A DNA stretch of 64,000 nucleotides, taken from contig JAWNZC010000368.1 of the NCBI GenBank assembly GCA_035771165.1, forward strand, positions 1,154,001 through 1,218,000, read 5' to 3'. This document shows, piece by piece, positions 1-11,162 of the stretch. Source of the stretch: Paragorgia papillata (lineage: Eukaryota > Cnidaria > Anthozoa > Scleralcyonacea > Coralliidae). The notes beneath the pieces are model-generated. The model did not search any database, had not been told where the DNA came from, and saw only the letters and a list, made by a program, of their open reading frames with translations. The translations under genes were made by a program, and so were the position numbers. Position 1 is the first letter of the stretch; each line of letters opens with the position of its first letter.

Positions 1-12
1 CTATCGATAGAC

Positions 13-46
13 CGACAGCATGGTCTGGTGTAATATACGATCATAA
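13..46. repeat. Short direct repeat, left copy (partner at 1448-1476)
   Basis: The segment starting GACAGCATGGT and ending CGATCAT recurs at 1448-1476 with small differences. The two copies lie outside the inverted-arm element, on either side of it. They are too long and too far from its tips to be its target-site duplication, so they probably mark an older repeat into which it inserted. Confidence 0.5.
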
Positions 47-66
47 CCTGCCAGGCTGCCAAAATA

Positions 67-1273
67 GGGGAGTTCAAGGTTTATTTCGCCATATTGCAGG
101 GGGTGCAAAACCATTGGGGCGAGCGCGCGGCCATGCCTATTTATCCTTGTTAAAATCATGGCGAAACTTGCGAAGCAAGAAGGATATCGCTTCGGTTTTT
201 GTCGAATTCGTCTTTAATCGTTGTTTGGATCACTTTCCTGTGAGCTGGTATGTTCGTTCTTTGATTTTAGACCATTATCGCTGATAACCAACGCGTAGGA
301 ACGCTATAATACGAAAGTTTCTTCAACTGAGGGGTCGCTGCGCCATTGTGGCAGACACGGGACGCGGCTGTTTGTCGATTTTAGCAGAGACAAAACGCCT
401 CGCTGTATAGTGGGATACTGCGATAACAACAAACGCAGTCCTGAATGTTGGGTGAAGAGGTATTATCTTAAAATTTTGGTTCTTAATAAGCGGCCAAATC
501 ACCAGATTTCGGCAGAAACTTGGCGTAAGCAAACATTTGTCTAGAATATCCGTATTTTCCGCTTGTTTATCAGCCTTCAATGTCAATGGTGTCAAATTTC
601 CCAAATAAAATTGCTTCGTTCTTCAAAATAATTACACGTTTAACTCGACAAAAATACAAGCAATATGTACGATTTTATCTTTATACTTAATAGTTAGATC
701 TAGACTTAAACTGCATTTATAAACTATATTTTGCGCTGTATATGCCAGTTAATAACGTGTACATATTAGAAGTAAACACGCGTAACCCGAAACGTTCCCT
801 TTCCTGCGAGGAGATATACATAATACACTTCGTTTGATATCGAGAAAGAGGATATTTCAGACTTCAGATGAAGAAGATGAACCTCTGGTTACTTACGTTA
901 CTATACGCTTGAAGTTCGAGTGATTTACAAGAGAGTTGGAGCTAAAGTTTTACATTGCGTTGCTGAAATCGTCACTCAGTCGTGCCCGTCATAACAGCGC
1001 AGCCACCCCTCAGTTGAGGAAACTTTCGTATTATAGCGTTTCTACGCGTTGGTTATCAGCGATAATGGTCTAAAATCAAAGAACGAACATACTAGCCCAC
1101 AGAAAAGCGATCCAAACGACGATTAAAGACGAATTCGACAAAAACCGAAGCGATATCCTTCTTGCTTCGCAAGTTTCGCCATGACTTTAACAAGGATAAA
1201 TAGGCATGGCCGCGCGCTCGCCCCATTGGTTTTGCACCCCCTGCAATATGGCGAAATAAACCTTGAACTCCCC
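67..1273. mobile_element. Non-autonomous DNA transposon with about 280-bp terminal inverted repeats
   Basis: The left arm (67-347) is the reverse complement of the right arm (994-1273) with scattered mismatches. The tips read GGGGAGTTCAAGG and its complement. Both ends abut a TA dinucleotide (65-66 and 1274-1275), which fits a TA target-site duplication as in Tc1/mariner-type elements, although the class is not proven. No transposase is visible in the roughly 650-bp interior, so the element would need help in trans. About 560-720 of the interior resembles 57553-57725, upstream of the ankyrin gene. Confidence 0.8.
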
Positions 1274-1275
1274 TA

Positions 1276-1877
1276 TTGCCTTTGGCTTTGCAGGAGAAAA
1301 TGCTTTAACTGATGGGCATATTGAGTCATTGACTAGTGTCATAAATATATATTATCTATTATTCTATATATTTATTCACCGAACTAAATATGTGGCATTG
1401 TATTTTATAGTCTATTTTGTTGCTAATGTTAGGCTATCAATTGAGCGGACAGCATGGTGTGGTGTAATACGATCATGTGAAATAAATTGTAAACTCCTGC
1501 TTTAAGCCAGTTAATTTTTAATTTATACTGAATACCTGGTCTGTTCTTATAGATCAGAATCACGAGTTTGTCATATATTATGGTATTAGCTATGTGTTCC
1601 TAGACATGCTGATGAGCCCTGATATGGGGCGAAACAGCCGCTTCTTTTTTTTTTTGGGGGGGGGGGCGTTATTATGATGAATCATACAACCCCAAAAAAA
1701 ATCCCCCCCTGAGTGTTGACAACTAAAATTTTGACTAACGTATGAAAATTCCTGGATCCGCCCCTGGCATTCTAGAATAACAGTCGACTGATAAACAGCG
1801 ACACACACGCGTGGTCTCAAAGACAAAATGAGGTGCTTATTGACATTCTTAACGGCAAACATCTGCCAACAATGTGT
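1276..1877. other. AT-rich spacer without recognisable gene
   Basis: I see no exon or protein similarity here. It contains a T-run followed by a G-run at 1634-1668 and a partly complementary C-rich/A-rich stretch near 1690-1710, so it may form a hairpin. The weak reading frames that cross these homopolymers are not credible genes. Confidence 0.5.
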
Positions 1878-1904
1878 TCATGTACAACCAGAAAATGAAA
1901 TCAG

Positions 1905-3330
1905 CTTGACTTTTGAAGATTCTTTCAGTAACTTTGTTGAAATCTTATCTAAACCAGCAGCTTTGCTGGATTTCATATTGCTTATGGCGTGTAAGACAAG
2001 GACATTTGTTACAGTTAAAAATTCAAATTTACTCATGACTGGAGTTATATATTCTGTAAAATGTTTATTAGACTCTTCTAAATTTTGCGCGAGGTTTTCA
2101 CCAACTTCTGTGAAGTAAGTGTTTAAAGATTTAGCAATATCTTCCTCCTTTGTTAAAGTATTATTTGTAACTTTAATAGATGGAATAACAGTAGTTTTGG
2201 AGCAACGTCCCTTACGACCAATAATTAAGTTGATATTCTTCCACATTTCTTTCGGGTTATGTTTATTTGAGTCAATACTTTGTAAACAAAATGCTCTTTT
2301 GGAGGTTTTGATTAAACGATTGACTCGATTTCTTTGAGTCTTGTAGGCTACTTGAAATGTATTTTGTTTCGTCAGCACCATCTTCTTTTTTAAATAATCA
2401 CGATGGTTCATTTCTTGAAGTAAACTAGGAGTCATCCACGGTGTATATTCGCTCCTTCCTTTTCGAGTTCTAATAGGAGCATGCATTTCTGAAATTATAA
2501 TGAAAATTCCCTTAAACATTTCCCATGGCCGATTAGGGTCATCAAATTGCCAGTCTTGTCCGTTTAACGCAGTAAGAAGATCCATATTAAAAAGCTCTTT
2601 ATTATAATGTTTAAAGCTTCTGCTTTCGACAAACTTTGGATTTTGTTTGGGAATTGATATTTTAAAGCAACCATAAACAAGACTGTGATCACTTATCCCG
2701 AGATGTATTACACCGGATCGTAATACTTTTTCTGGTCTATTTGTGGCTATGATATCAATTAGGGATTCATGATCAACAGTTATACGAGTAGGTTCAGTTA
2801 TTATTTGTTCTAGCTGCAAAAGACTTAGGATATTATTTAATTTATTCGAATGTACTTGAAGAACTTCCAATGACAAGTCACAGTTTAAATCACCCGTGAC
2901 AATTAATTCTTTGTTCTCATTATCGAGCACACTCAAATAATGTTCTAATTTATCCATGTAGTCTATTTTAGAGCTAGGAGGTCGATAAATCGTTGTAATT
3001 ATCATGGGCTTTGTTTTAGGTTTATTGATTTCTATACACACAGCTTCAAGTTCGGAGGGAACATTTGCGGTCTTTCAATTACATTAAAAACTTCTCGTGT
3101 ATAAAGCGCCACACCCCCTCCGTTTCTAGATCTATCCTTTCTAAAAGCCACGTAACCCGGGATACATATATTATCATTATCTATAGTGTTATCTAGTCTA
3201 GTTTCGTTAACACTTAATATGTCCACAGGCTTATCTTTCATAAAGGCCTTTAGTTCATCTAGGTGTTTAGGAATAGAAGCGATGTTTAAATGAACGAGTT
3301 TAAAACCTTTAAACTTACTAAAGTTTTATA
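1905..3330 (-). pseudogene. LINE ORF2 fragment: APE-type endonuclease and start of reverse transcriptase
   Basis: Read on the minus strand, the segment begins near 3330 with LVHLNIASIP, the usual start of a LINE endonuclease domain. It continues through VNETRLD (Mg-binding Glu), GGGVALY, IYRPP, GDLNCD and a terminal SDHSLVY, which are the ordered motifs of an AP-endonuclease-like nickase. The frame breaks near 3032-3041, splitting the domain over two frames. The linker and first RT segment (SSKAAGLDKIST) follow, then similarity stops near 1910 and a stop codon follows at 1878. All RT catalytic motifs are missing, so the copy is dead. The family is best placed in the CR1/L2 group from the gene order with the esterase-bearing ORF1 upstream. 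This is unusual because the 3' part is lost while the 5' part is kept. Confidence 0.85.
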
Positions 3331-3439
3331 GGGAGGGTCATCAGCGATACAATTTGTGTCACTGATTTTCCTAAAACTGATTGTTTGGGGGATGGTCGAA
3401 GCAGGGCAAAAATTGCCATGATCTGTAATGCTTTCACTA

Positions 3440-5079
3440 TTAAATACCCTTAATGTAAGAAGTTATATTTCTAGCTAAAATTGAATTTCCTGTTTTGTTC
3501 AAATGAAGTCCAGAGCCGTTTAAGGCAGTATCCTTAATATTATCGTTGCGAATGAAATCTAATTTTGAGTCTTTACATAGCTTTTCTATCATACTATTTA
3601 CAATATCAACCATACCTTCTTTATCGTCCTTTCTTTTAATAAATGACGAAATTGCAATGTTGGCTTCTGGCGAGATTTCTTTAAGTCGGCATGACAAGAT
3701 ATTATTAATTTCGTCACTGACCTTCTCTGGCTCTTTTTTAAGCACATCATTCGTGCCGACATGAATAATAATCTGTTTGGCTTTATTCTTTAAAGATGGT
3801 ACTGCGTAATGATGCATATCTTCCACCACCGCTCCAGGGAAAGATTTCACAAGGACATGAGTTTTGGCAGATTTACTCATCAGATCTGATCGTAGACCTT
3901 TAACCATTGAATCGCCTATCACCACAACTGTATTTTCTGTACCAATCGGCGGACCATTTGCCTTTGACGACGGCAGTTGTTGGGTCGTTTGAGATTTAAC
4001 GATTTCCACGTCTAAAGGCTCGGAGTCCACGTTAATTGTTGATTTATCTTGGTGATGTTCTTGTTGGGGGAGTTCATCTCTGAGATGATTAAATTTATTA
4101 GTAGTTACAAAAGGACTGTCCGTTTTCCCAACATTTCGTAAATTGTCATGTCGGGATTTATTTTTTGATTTAGAAGATTTCGATTTGACTTCAATGTACT
4201 CACTGTTCTGATTTGCAGCGTTGATCTGGGCAAATTCCTCCCTTAATATCTTAATTGCTGTCCTCAGTGAATTGCACTCTTTCTTTGATTCAGTTCTTTC
4301 TTTAAATTGTTTACTTGAACGGCATTTTTTGATGAATTTTGCTTATTTGCATTGTTAATATGTTGGCTAGGTTCTTCCTTTTGTTGCTTGTAGAATTTTT
4401 CTTTGCTTTTTGAACGATAATCATTGATTTGGTTATGAATCTGAATCTTTTCTTCGTTCAAAATATGGTCATCTTCTATATCCTTCATATTAGAAGAAGA
4501 CGTATTCACAGGCAAATTACTTTTAAACAGAAATAACTCTTCTTTCAATGCGACATTCTCCTTTCTTAGGTTTTCGCACTCGCATTGATTAGCGGCAGTT
4601 TGATTTGAGTTCACTTTCATCCACAACAATGCTAAATCCAGTTTTATTTCAGCAACGTCAACCGACAGCGTTCTACAAGCAGTGCATTCTTTTACACTAT
4701 TATCAATAGCGATGCTTGTGATGCTGTGCTCGTCAGGCGTCGTCGTAATGCAGGTGTTGTTCGAGGGCTTGTCGGCTTGCTCTAATGGCGGCGAAGAATC
4801 TTCTTTAACCTGTTCACATGCCTTGGTGATCATTTCAGTTATCGCTTCACCTTTAGATCCTTGAAATTGAATTGATTTGCTGGTTGTATACCACGTTATG
4901 GTTATTGAATCATTGGCGAAGGACCAACAGCCACCTCCGGGTGATCTCCATGTGCCATCTTGTTCATTTAATTTCTTCGCCACGAAAGATTTAAGGCCGG
5001 TGATATCGCCTTTCCACGTCAATTTGTTCTTTTTAATTTCAAATAGGTTATTCATTGGGTTGTCTATATCTATATTCAT
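3440..5079 (-). pseudogene. LINE ORF1: N-terminal domain, coiled coil and SGNH esterase domain (frame broken)
   Basis: On the minus strand 5079-4264 encodes about 271 residues. A compact N-terminal domain (LTWKGDITGLK, then a Trp/Gly-rich GTWRSPGGGCWSF) is followed by a charged helical segment likely to form a coiled coil. The frame shifts near 4264, and the same protein continues to 3440 with a hydrolase domain. This domain shows VVIGDS (block I Ser), HVGTND (Gly/Asn block) and GLHLNKTG (block V His), the pattern of SGNH esterases found in ORF1 of CR1-type LINEs. In such elements ORF1 binds RNA and helps retrotransposition. Reading both frames together gives roughly 540 residues. The ATG at 5079 begins a plausible N terminus. 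The ORF2 remnant follows directly downstream. Confidence 0.85.
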
Positions 5080-5099
5080 TGCTTTACTGACAACGATTT

Positions 5100-5880
5100 G
5101 ATTTTTTACGGAGCAATATTGTGCACGTCGGTGTATAGTTTTAATAATTTCGTATGAATTTATTCACCTCCGTGTCCGTGAATAGTGTGGATATTCACCT
5201 CCACTTCGGTGAATAATTGTTAAATATAGATGACATACCACCACAGGACGTAAACCGTTTAAGAAAACTTCATCTGTTTTCCATATCCCCAGACCCGACA
5301 AAACAACGTTGAAAAAACAACGAAATAAAATGCTCCAAACTCAGACAAATCTATCTCTTCCACATGCTAACTCTCGTCGTGTCGTGTCTTTGTAAAAACT
5401 CACAGATGGCTTACCACAAGCATTTTTGTCCTGATACTCGAACAATGCACTTTCAGTATTTATGTTTATATAGTGTTTTCAAAGCGACCAATTTCCAAGT
5501 GAACAGGCGGCGAACAGCCATATAAAACCAACAAGCGATGAAAAAAAACACGTTGTCAACACTCGGACAGCGTTTTAAAGTGTCACTGAGACGAAATTTT
5601 CGCTTCTAATTTTTATTTCATCATTTGTGAAGTATATATACCCACCTACAACCTACTGCACGAAGTTTTAACTCGAAATTCAAAAAAGAGGCGCTGTTAT
5701 TGCGAGTAGAAATCTTAAATTAAGAATTAAAATTCCAAAGTGTAACTCGAGGCCTTTGACGTCATAGTCTTAACAACAACATCTCAATGCTGTAGAATTA
5801 CTGTAGAATACAAGAGGTTGTCAGTGAATAAACAGTAGAATATTCCATCGACGCATGCACAGTTATACAGGATTGTAGTA
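5100..5880. other. Probable LINE 5' leader and non-coding spacer
   Basis: This stretch lies upstream of LINE ORF1 in that element's orientation and may include its 5' untranslated region. Around 5160-5215 there is a short internal duplication of TATTCACCTCCG-type sequence that can pair with TGAATA copies. At 5757-5774 an 18-bp segment is exactly reverse-complementary to 7288-7305. No gene is seen. Confidence 0.45.
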
Positions 5881-5915
5881 ATGAATGAAATTATTCTGCA
5901 GGGATTGCGCAGCAT

Positions 5916-6424
5916 ATACTGCCATTTGCAGTTGAGCTTGCAGCTTGCATTAATTAAGATGTTGTTTCATCGTTTGAAACTCTGCGTTCATTGGACGGCA
6001 ACGCATTGTTTCCAAGGGCCCAATGTGACGTTGCTACGGAGCTTTGACAGGGTTCAATTAGTGATTAATGTGTTATTCGTGGCGAGTAGATATTACAAAA
6101 CCGTCGCCGTTGCTCTTTCTCCACCGTTTTCCAATATCTTATCAATAATGCTTCTGCTTAAGTCATCTGATAGAGCTTTCCCAACATTATATGTCCGTCC
6201 GGCCTTGCTAAATCGTTTACTAGACATTTTTTTTTATAATATCTACTCGCCACATTGCAAGAATAACAAATTAATCACTAATTGAAACCCTGTCAAAGCT
6301 CCGTAGCAACGTCACGTTGTGCCCTTGGAAACAATGCGTTGCGGTCCAATGAACGCAGAGTTTCAAACGATGAAACAACGTCTTAATTAATGCAAGCTGC
6401 AAGCTCAACTGCAAATGGCGGTAA
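5916..6424. repeat. Foldback element (MITE-like) with about 185-bp arms
   Basis: The arm at about 5920-6100 (starting GCCATTTGCAGTTGAGC) is mirrored as reverse complement at about 6237-6422 (ending GCTCAACTGCAAATGGC). The spacer is about 135 bp. No transposase is present. The plus-strand reading frame over the left arm is a by-product of the repeat. Confidence 0.8.
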
Positions 6425-6429
6425 GCCCA

Positions 6430-7590
6430 ATTGACAAATCATGCGAACAAACTGGGTTAGGTTTGTTCGGAACACGCCGACATGTGCAATTTCATAGTTC
6501 GTTCCAATCAATTTTCCATGAAGATTTTTAGAGCAACCTTGCTTGGTAATGTGCCTACTATTTGAAAGATTAACAAAACTTTGGAGGCAGAGCAGTCCAA
6601 GGAAGTGAACCGTCGGAAAATAAGCGAATATTTCTTGTTCCCTGTTCTCATACCATACCAATGGTAATCATAGTTCCACTTTACTTTTATTTAAGATTAT
6701 AAAATATATCATGTACGTACAGTACGATAAAGCAAACGACAACGAAGGTTGAATTTGATGTATTGTACTTGTATATATAAAATACATGTATAAACTAGCA
6801 ATTCATTTAGTATTTTAAAACTTAAAGAAAATGCTATTAGAATTATATAGATGCATGTTACAAAATAAATAGCATAACTAACTCAATAAAAGCCACATTC
6901 ATACCACATAAAGATACAAACGAGCGCATCGTGAAAAACTTCTTTCTGTGTCTCTAGCAGACTAATACTGTCTTTCTCAAGAAGAAACCCCGACGTCAGA
7001 ATTGAAATGTTGCTATATAGAAAATTTATTGTACTTTTCTTCAGCAATATCTTGTTCGTATTGCGCGATTATCAATCTCGTCAGCCGAAGCAATACAGTC
7101 ATCGTCCTGGCAAATTCCGAAACCAGATTCGTCAAAATGGGCTACCATATACTCCAAACATATAACGGATGATTCTGTTTCGATCCATAGTCGGAAGAAC
7201 AACTAAAGGATGATGAATTCGACATTTTTGTTGTCAAATTATATGCGCGCTCATTGTTTATTTGTTTCTTCCTTAGTCACGCAAGTTTGGGTTAAGACTA
7301 TGACGTCACAACCCTTCTCAGGTATCAATGGTATTAATGGCGGACGCAATTTTCAGCATTTCAAACGTTTATAACTTTAAACCTATTTGTTTATATCGGT
7401 TCAAATTTTGTACACGGGGTATTTATATCTCAATAAAGTTCGTCGAAGAAATTTCCGCAAAACTTTGTGGTCGACTTAACTGAACTTTAGACTTTTGAAT
7501 ATCACGTGAATATAATTATTTCAATTACGCAACTTTGTATTACGCAACATAATTATGATAAAAAAATAAATATTTGCTTGCCGTTTTTGG
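6430..7590. other. Non-coding spacer
   Basis: No exon, RNA gene or clear repeat is recognised apart from the 18-bp inverted match at 7288-7305 to 5757-5774. This match hints that the foldback element at 5916-6424 sits inside an older, larger inverted structure spanning about 5750-7310. Confidence 0.4.
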
Positions 7591-7592
7591 TC

Positions 7593-8321
7593 GGTCCGTA
7601 TAGAAAAATATTTTCCCTCGGTCCAATAAACGGACCTCGAACTGACTTTTTGTAATAGATAAAGCATGAGCGGCCGATCTGTATGGGGATTTACAAGGCG
7701 AGCCGAAGTAAATCCCCATACAGATCGGACGCGAAGTAATATATCCAACACGAGTCAGTGTTCTTCCTCCGATTTCTAAATACAGCCAAGCAGGTTGAAA
7801 ATACGAGGCGAAGCCGAGTTTTTTTAACCAGCTTGGCTGTATTTAGACATCGGAGGATGAACACTGACGAGTGTTGGATATAGCTTCTCAAACGAATCTA
7901 TATTTTAAGAGAAAATCGACCTCAAAGTTTGCTAAATTTGACTGTAATCTTCCTCCGATTTCTAAATACTGATTAAATATTGATTTCTTTTGAATTTTCC
8001 TTATGAATTATTATTAATGAGTTTGAGAATGCTTTATCGTACTTCTGAAATGAAACAATAGAATGACGCTAATTAGTATTCATAACTTTTGATAAAGTTC
8101 ACCAAGAAGGCTAATTAGTAGTATTAACTTTTGATACAAATCACTTTGTCCAAAAGATTATCTTTATTGGGATTTACAGACGTATACATGTGACTTGAAT
8201 GCTACGTTTTGATTGCTTCTTAACCTCATTAATTATTCATGAATTTCACAAGTTATGTTATTCGCCGCTCGTCACGCGAGTCACCCTTGGGATCTCGGGA
8301 AAATATTTTTCTATACGGACC
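7593..8321. mobile_element. MITE-like element with 25-bp inverted ends and two internal hairpins
   Basis: GGTCCGTATAGAAAAATATT at 7593 is matched over 25 bp by its reverse complement ending at 8321. Inside are two strong hairpins. One is at 7674-7727, with arms of about 20 bp beginning CCGATCTGTATGGGG. The other is at 7739-7881, with arms of about 50 bp that include AAATACAGCCAAGC and TCCAACAC. There is no coding sequence. The CTTCCTCCGATTTCTAAATA motif of the second hairpin recurs at about 7949. Confidence 0.7.
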
Positions 8322-8433
8322 TCCCATCCGGTAAATAAGATATATGTATCAGCTTAGAAAGTAGTAATTAAGTTCTGATTTCATAGTACAGTCATAATGA
8401 AGAATAGTAATATACAAAACGTTTGTTAGATGT

Positions 8434-9050
8434 AATTTTGAATATGCAGATGTGATTTGGATAATTGTTCAGATGTTGATGCTCAATTGTTGGAGAATAT
8501 TCAGTATGAGGCAGCAAGAGTTGTGACCGGTGCAATGAAAGGAATCAGTCGTAGAGCTTTGTTGAAAGAGCTTGCATGGGAGGACTTGTCTTTAAGGAGA
8601 TATTTACGTAAGGTTGCTCTATTTTATAATATTGTTAATGGCTTAACACCATCTTCCTTAGTAGACCTGCTTCCTCCTTTAGTGTCTACATATTCTAATA
8701 AGTATCCTTTGAGATCTGCTAACAATTTTTCGTTATTTCCGGTAAGAACAAATAGATTTGCAAAATCGTTTTATTCAAGTACTGTCAATCTCTGGAACTG
8801 TTTAGAAAAATACTAATAATTTCTTTAATTTTAAATATAATCTTAAAAAGTTGGTTTTTGATCTTACGTTTAATAGACTTTATAATGTTTCACTTACTAG
8901 GTATTCTTCTATATTGCATACTCGTCTAAGATTAGGTGTTCATGGTCTAAATGACTATTTATATCGCATAAATTGTGCAAGTTCTCTCATGTGTACTTGT
9001 GCTGATCCGAATCGGTCTTTAGTATTTTATTCTGGCTCACGCCAGACGAT
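8434..9050 (+). pseudogene. 3' fragment of a non-LTR retrotransposon reverse transcriptase
   Basis: The translation contains QYEAARVVTGA, LLKELAWEDL..RR and LFYNIVNGLTPSSLVDLLPP, then after a stop RLRLGVHGLNDYLYRINCASS and a C.C motif. This is the typical C-terminal region of CR1/Jockey-like reverse transcriptases, downstream of the catalytic palm. The N-terminal part is absent, so this is an ordinary 5'-truncated LINE copy. The frame is disturbed near 8457 (one base apparently missing in an expected EYADV-WDN context) and at the TAA ending at 8816. The repeat-like sequence CTCACGCCAGACGATG follows at about 9037. Confidence 0.8.
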
Positions 9051-9059
9051 GTTATTCAC

Positions 9060-9930
9060 CTCTGGGGAAGCCCTCGGACAGGAATGAATTAAGCCCGCTA
9101 CTGTATGTAGTGTATTCAGAACAGAACAGCTAAATTGATCACTAGATATAAAAGTTCAGTATCTCTTTATAGTAATTAAAAAAATTTTTGTCTTAAGAGT
9201 TTGCACGTGAAACGAAGTAAAAACTATCAAATTTTTTCAACAGAAAAGTTAAGCACGCGACATTTTGCGCCTAGTGGAAGTCCAGCTTTACCCTATCCGG
9301 GCCGGATTTGAAATATCTTCTCATTGGTTGAAGATAATAACAGCAAATTTGGTGAGTTGTCGTCAAATTGTGTGGACGTTATTTTGGTGCTATGTACTTG
9401 ACCACAACTGTCGACGTGTTATCATGGTAACCTCATTACCTCAAATTGAAAGGTCACTTAGTACGCTTTTTAAGAAGTGAAAAAACCTTGAAACCTTATA
9501 ATTCCAGCGTTGCTTTTTGTTTCTAAGTATTTGTATGTGTGTTGCTCACTGTTTAAGTACGTCATGCATTTTGGGTGTACATTTTTGTAATATTTAAATA
9601 GTGTAATATTCAAGTATGTTTTGGTAGCAACAGTTGGGTTTTATGTTCAGTTTCAATAGTAATACAGATATAATATTTCGGAATATCTCTTTATATGAAT
9701 ATCAAAAACTAAAGAGATATAACAGTTTCTTTAGTTGCTTTTGCAACAGGGCGTTTTAATATTTTGATTTTAGTTATTTGTTACGAACAAAGTGCAGAAA
9801 AAAAATTCTAAGCACAAATGTAGGTTTGTATTTCAACAGTAGCTTTCTTTTTATGTACGTTATTAGTGTTTTCAGCTTGAGTTGGTAAAGTTTTTTCGTA
9901 TGTTTTTGCCGTGTGTTCTTTCTTTTTGTT
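9060..9930. other. Non-coding spacer upstream of gene A exons
   Basis: I find no exon with a recognised domain. A CTCACGCCAGACGATG motif, related in style to the TTAGACAGAGT satellite families elsewhere in the window, lies at its left end. A first exon of gene A could be hidden here or further left, but none can be supported. Confidence 0.4.
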
Positions 9931-9937
9931 CAGTTAC

Positions 9938-10410
9938 AACTACATTTTGATAACATTATTTTCTGTGTAGAGCAAGAGACTCTCCTTTTTCTAAATTTCA
10001 AATATTTTTCAGGGGGGACACGCCCAGGGACTCCCTAGAAGAGTTCCTTTTAATGAAACCTCCTCCCTCCCTCCAAACATACTTAAACAGGCGGCTTCTG
10101 CATTCTCAAACAGTGAAATCGAGTACAGTTGTGAAGTTCTTTAATTAACATCGCTGGGAAGTGTAAAGATATACTATGACAAGAGTTACAACTTCAGTTA
10201 CAACTACATTTCGATAAACAAAATTTTCTGGGTGGAGCAAGAGACTCTTTTTTTACAGGGAGGGGGACACGTCCACGGAACCGCTAGAAGAGACCCTCTT
10301 AGTGAAAGCCCTCCCTTTAAAAAATCCTGTGACGGCTGCTGCATCCCCAGACATTAAAAAAATCAAGCACGGTTGTAAAGTTCTTTAACATCGCTGGGAA
10401 GTTGTAAAGA
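9938..10410. repeat. Direct tandem duplication, about 245-bp unit, two copies
   Basis: The unit beginning CAGTTACAACTACATTT at about 9938 recurs at about 10198. Both copies share GCAAGAGACTCT, a GGGGGACACG segment, CTAGAAGAG, and AACATCGCTGGGAAG near their ends. Divergence is moderate, so the duplication is not recent. It precedes the first recognised exon of gene A. Confidence 0.7.
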
Positions 10411-10530
10411 TATATCGAGTAAATATTCCTGAACCGAGAGTCAGAAGATAGAGAAAATTGATAAAAGAACGAACAGATTGATCAAATCTTGGTAAGAGAA
10501 CATAATTTTATAACCCCTGTTAGTTTCGAC

Positions 10531-10552
10531 CTCCCCCCCCCCCCCCCCCCCT
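10531..10552. repeat. Poly-C tract
   Basis: An uninterrupted run of about 20 C lies in sequence otherwise homologous to the intron at about 43640-43690, where the homologous position has only a few C. The run therefore looks like a local expansion in this copy. Confidence 0.85.
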
Positions 10553-10848
10553 CTCCTGGTGTTGTTGACTCGCAGGCAAGAGTTTATTGTTGAGTTTTAT
10601 GTCCATGAACACATCTGATTATTGCTTGATATTTAAGTGAAACACATCTTAATAACAGACTATTGTTTTCTATAGGTATATGCTTAATATTTTCTATAGG
10701 TATATGCTTTTATACTGAGCTCAAACTACTGGTTAACAGGTGTGGTTAGATGGTGAGGATAGTGTTGGCGATTGAAAAGATAGAGCTTCAGAATTAGTGA
10801 ATGTACACATGCACTTCACTGACCCATGTTGTCTTTTCTTAATTTTAG

Positions 10849-10944
10849 AGAAAGTATGCTTAAACGAAACAACTGAGGAAGCAAGTGAGGCAAGCACTAG
10901 CAGTAGCAGTAACGTGATAAAATCTGGTTCAGCAAATGTTTCAG
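10849..10944 (+). CDS. Gene A, linker exon 1 (Ser/Thr-rich, partial gene)
   Basis: This internal exon is inferred from splice signals: acceptor AATTTTAG before 10849 and donor G|GTACAT after 10944. It starts and ends in phase 1. The product, EKVCLNETTEEASEAS continuing as a Ser-rich stretch, looks disordered and serves as a linker rather than a folded domain. It is clearly homologous to the exon at 44201-44290 (EKVRLTETAVEESEP), including the flanking intron sequence, which supports it as a real exon. In that paralogue it follows a death-domain exon, but no death-domain exon is visible upstream here. The gene's 5' end is therefore not identified. It splices in frame to 11453. Confidence 0.6.
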
Positions 10945-11097
10945 GTACATCTGTTTTAAGAAATTATAGAGAAGAAGACGTAATTGCATATACTGTAGTG
11001 TACGTTTTGCCTTCCTAATGAAGATTATTTTATAAAATGACGTTGTGGCGTGGAGTGCTCAACCTGCAAAACTATTATTCATTTAGAGAAAGACTGT

Positions 11098-11162
11098 GGC
11101 TGGGATTCGAACCCGCGACCCTCGGTGATTAGCCCGACGCTCTATCGACTGAGCTAAGGTCA
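11098..11162 (-). repeat. tRNA-derived sequence (pol III box A and box B)
   Basis: On the minus strand TAGCTCAGTCGATAGAGC (box A region) and GGGTTCGAATCCC (box B) are correctly ordered and spaced, around a CTAATC loop. The acceptor ends do not pair and the anticodon stem is imperfect. I therefore call it a tRNA-derived SINE-like relic within an intron of gene A rather than a working tRNA gene. Confidence 0.6.

Noticed and set aside
1878..2337. Plus-strand frames over the LINE
   Set aside because: Antisense shadows of the minus-strand endonuclease/RT remnant.
5881..6285. 134-residue plus-strand protein
   Set aside because: Lies across the arm and loop of a foldback element with no similarity to a protein.
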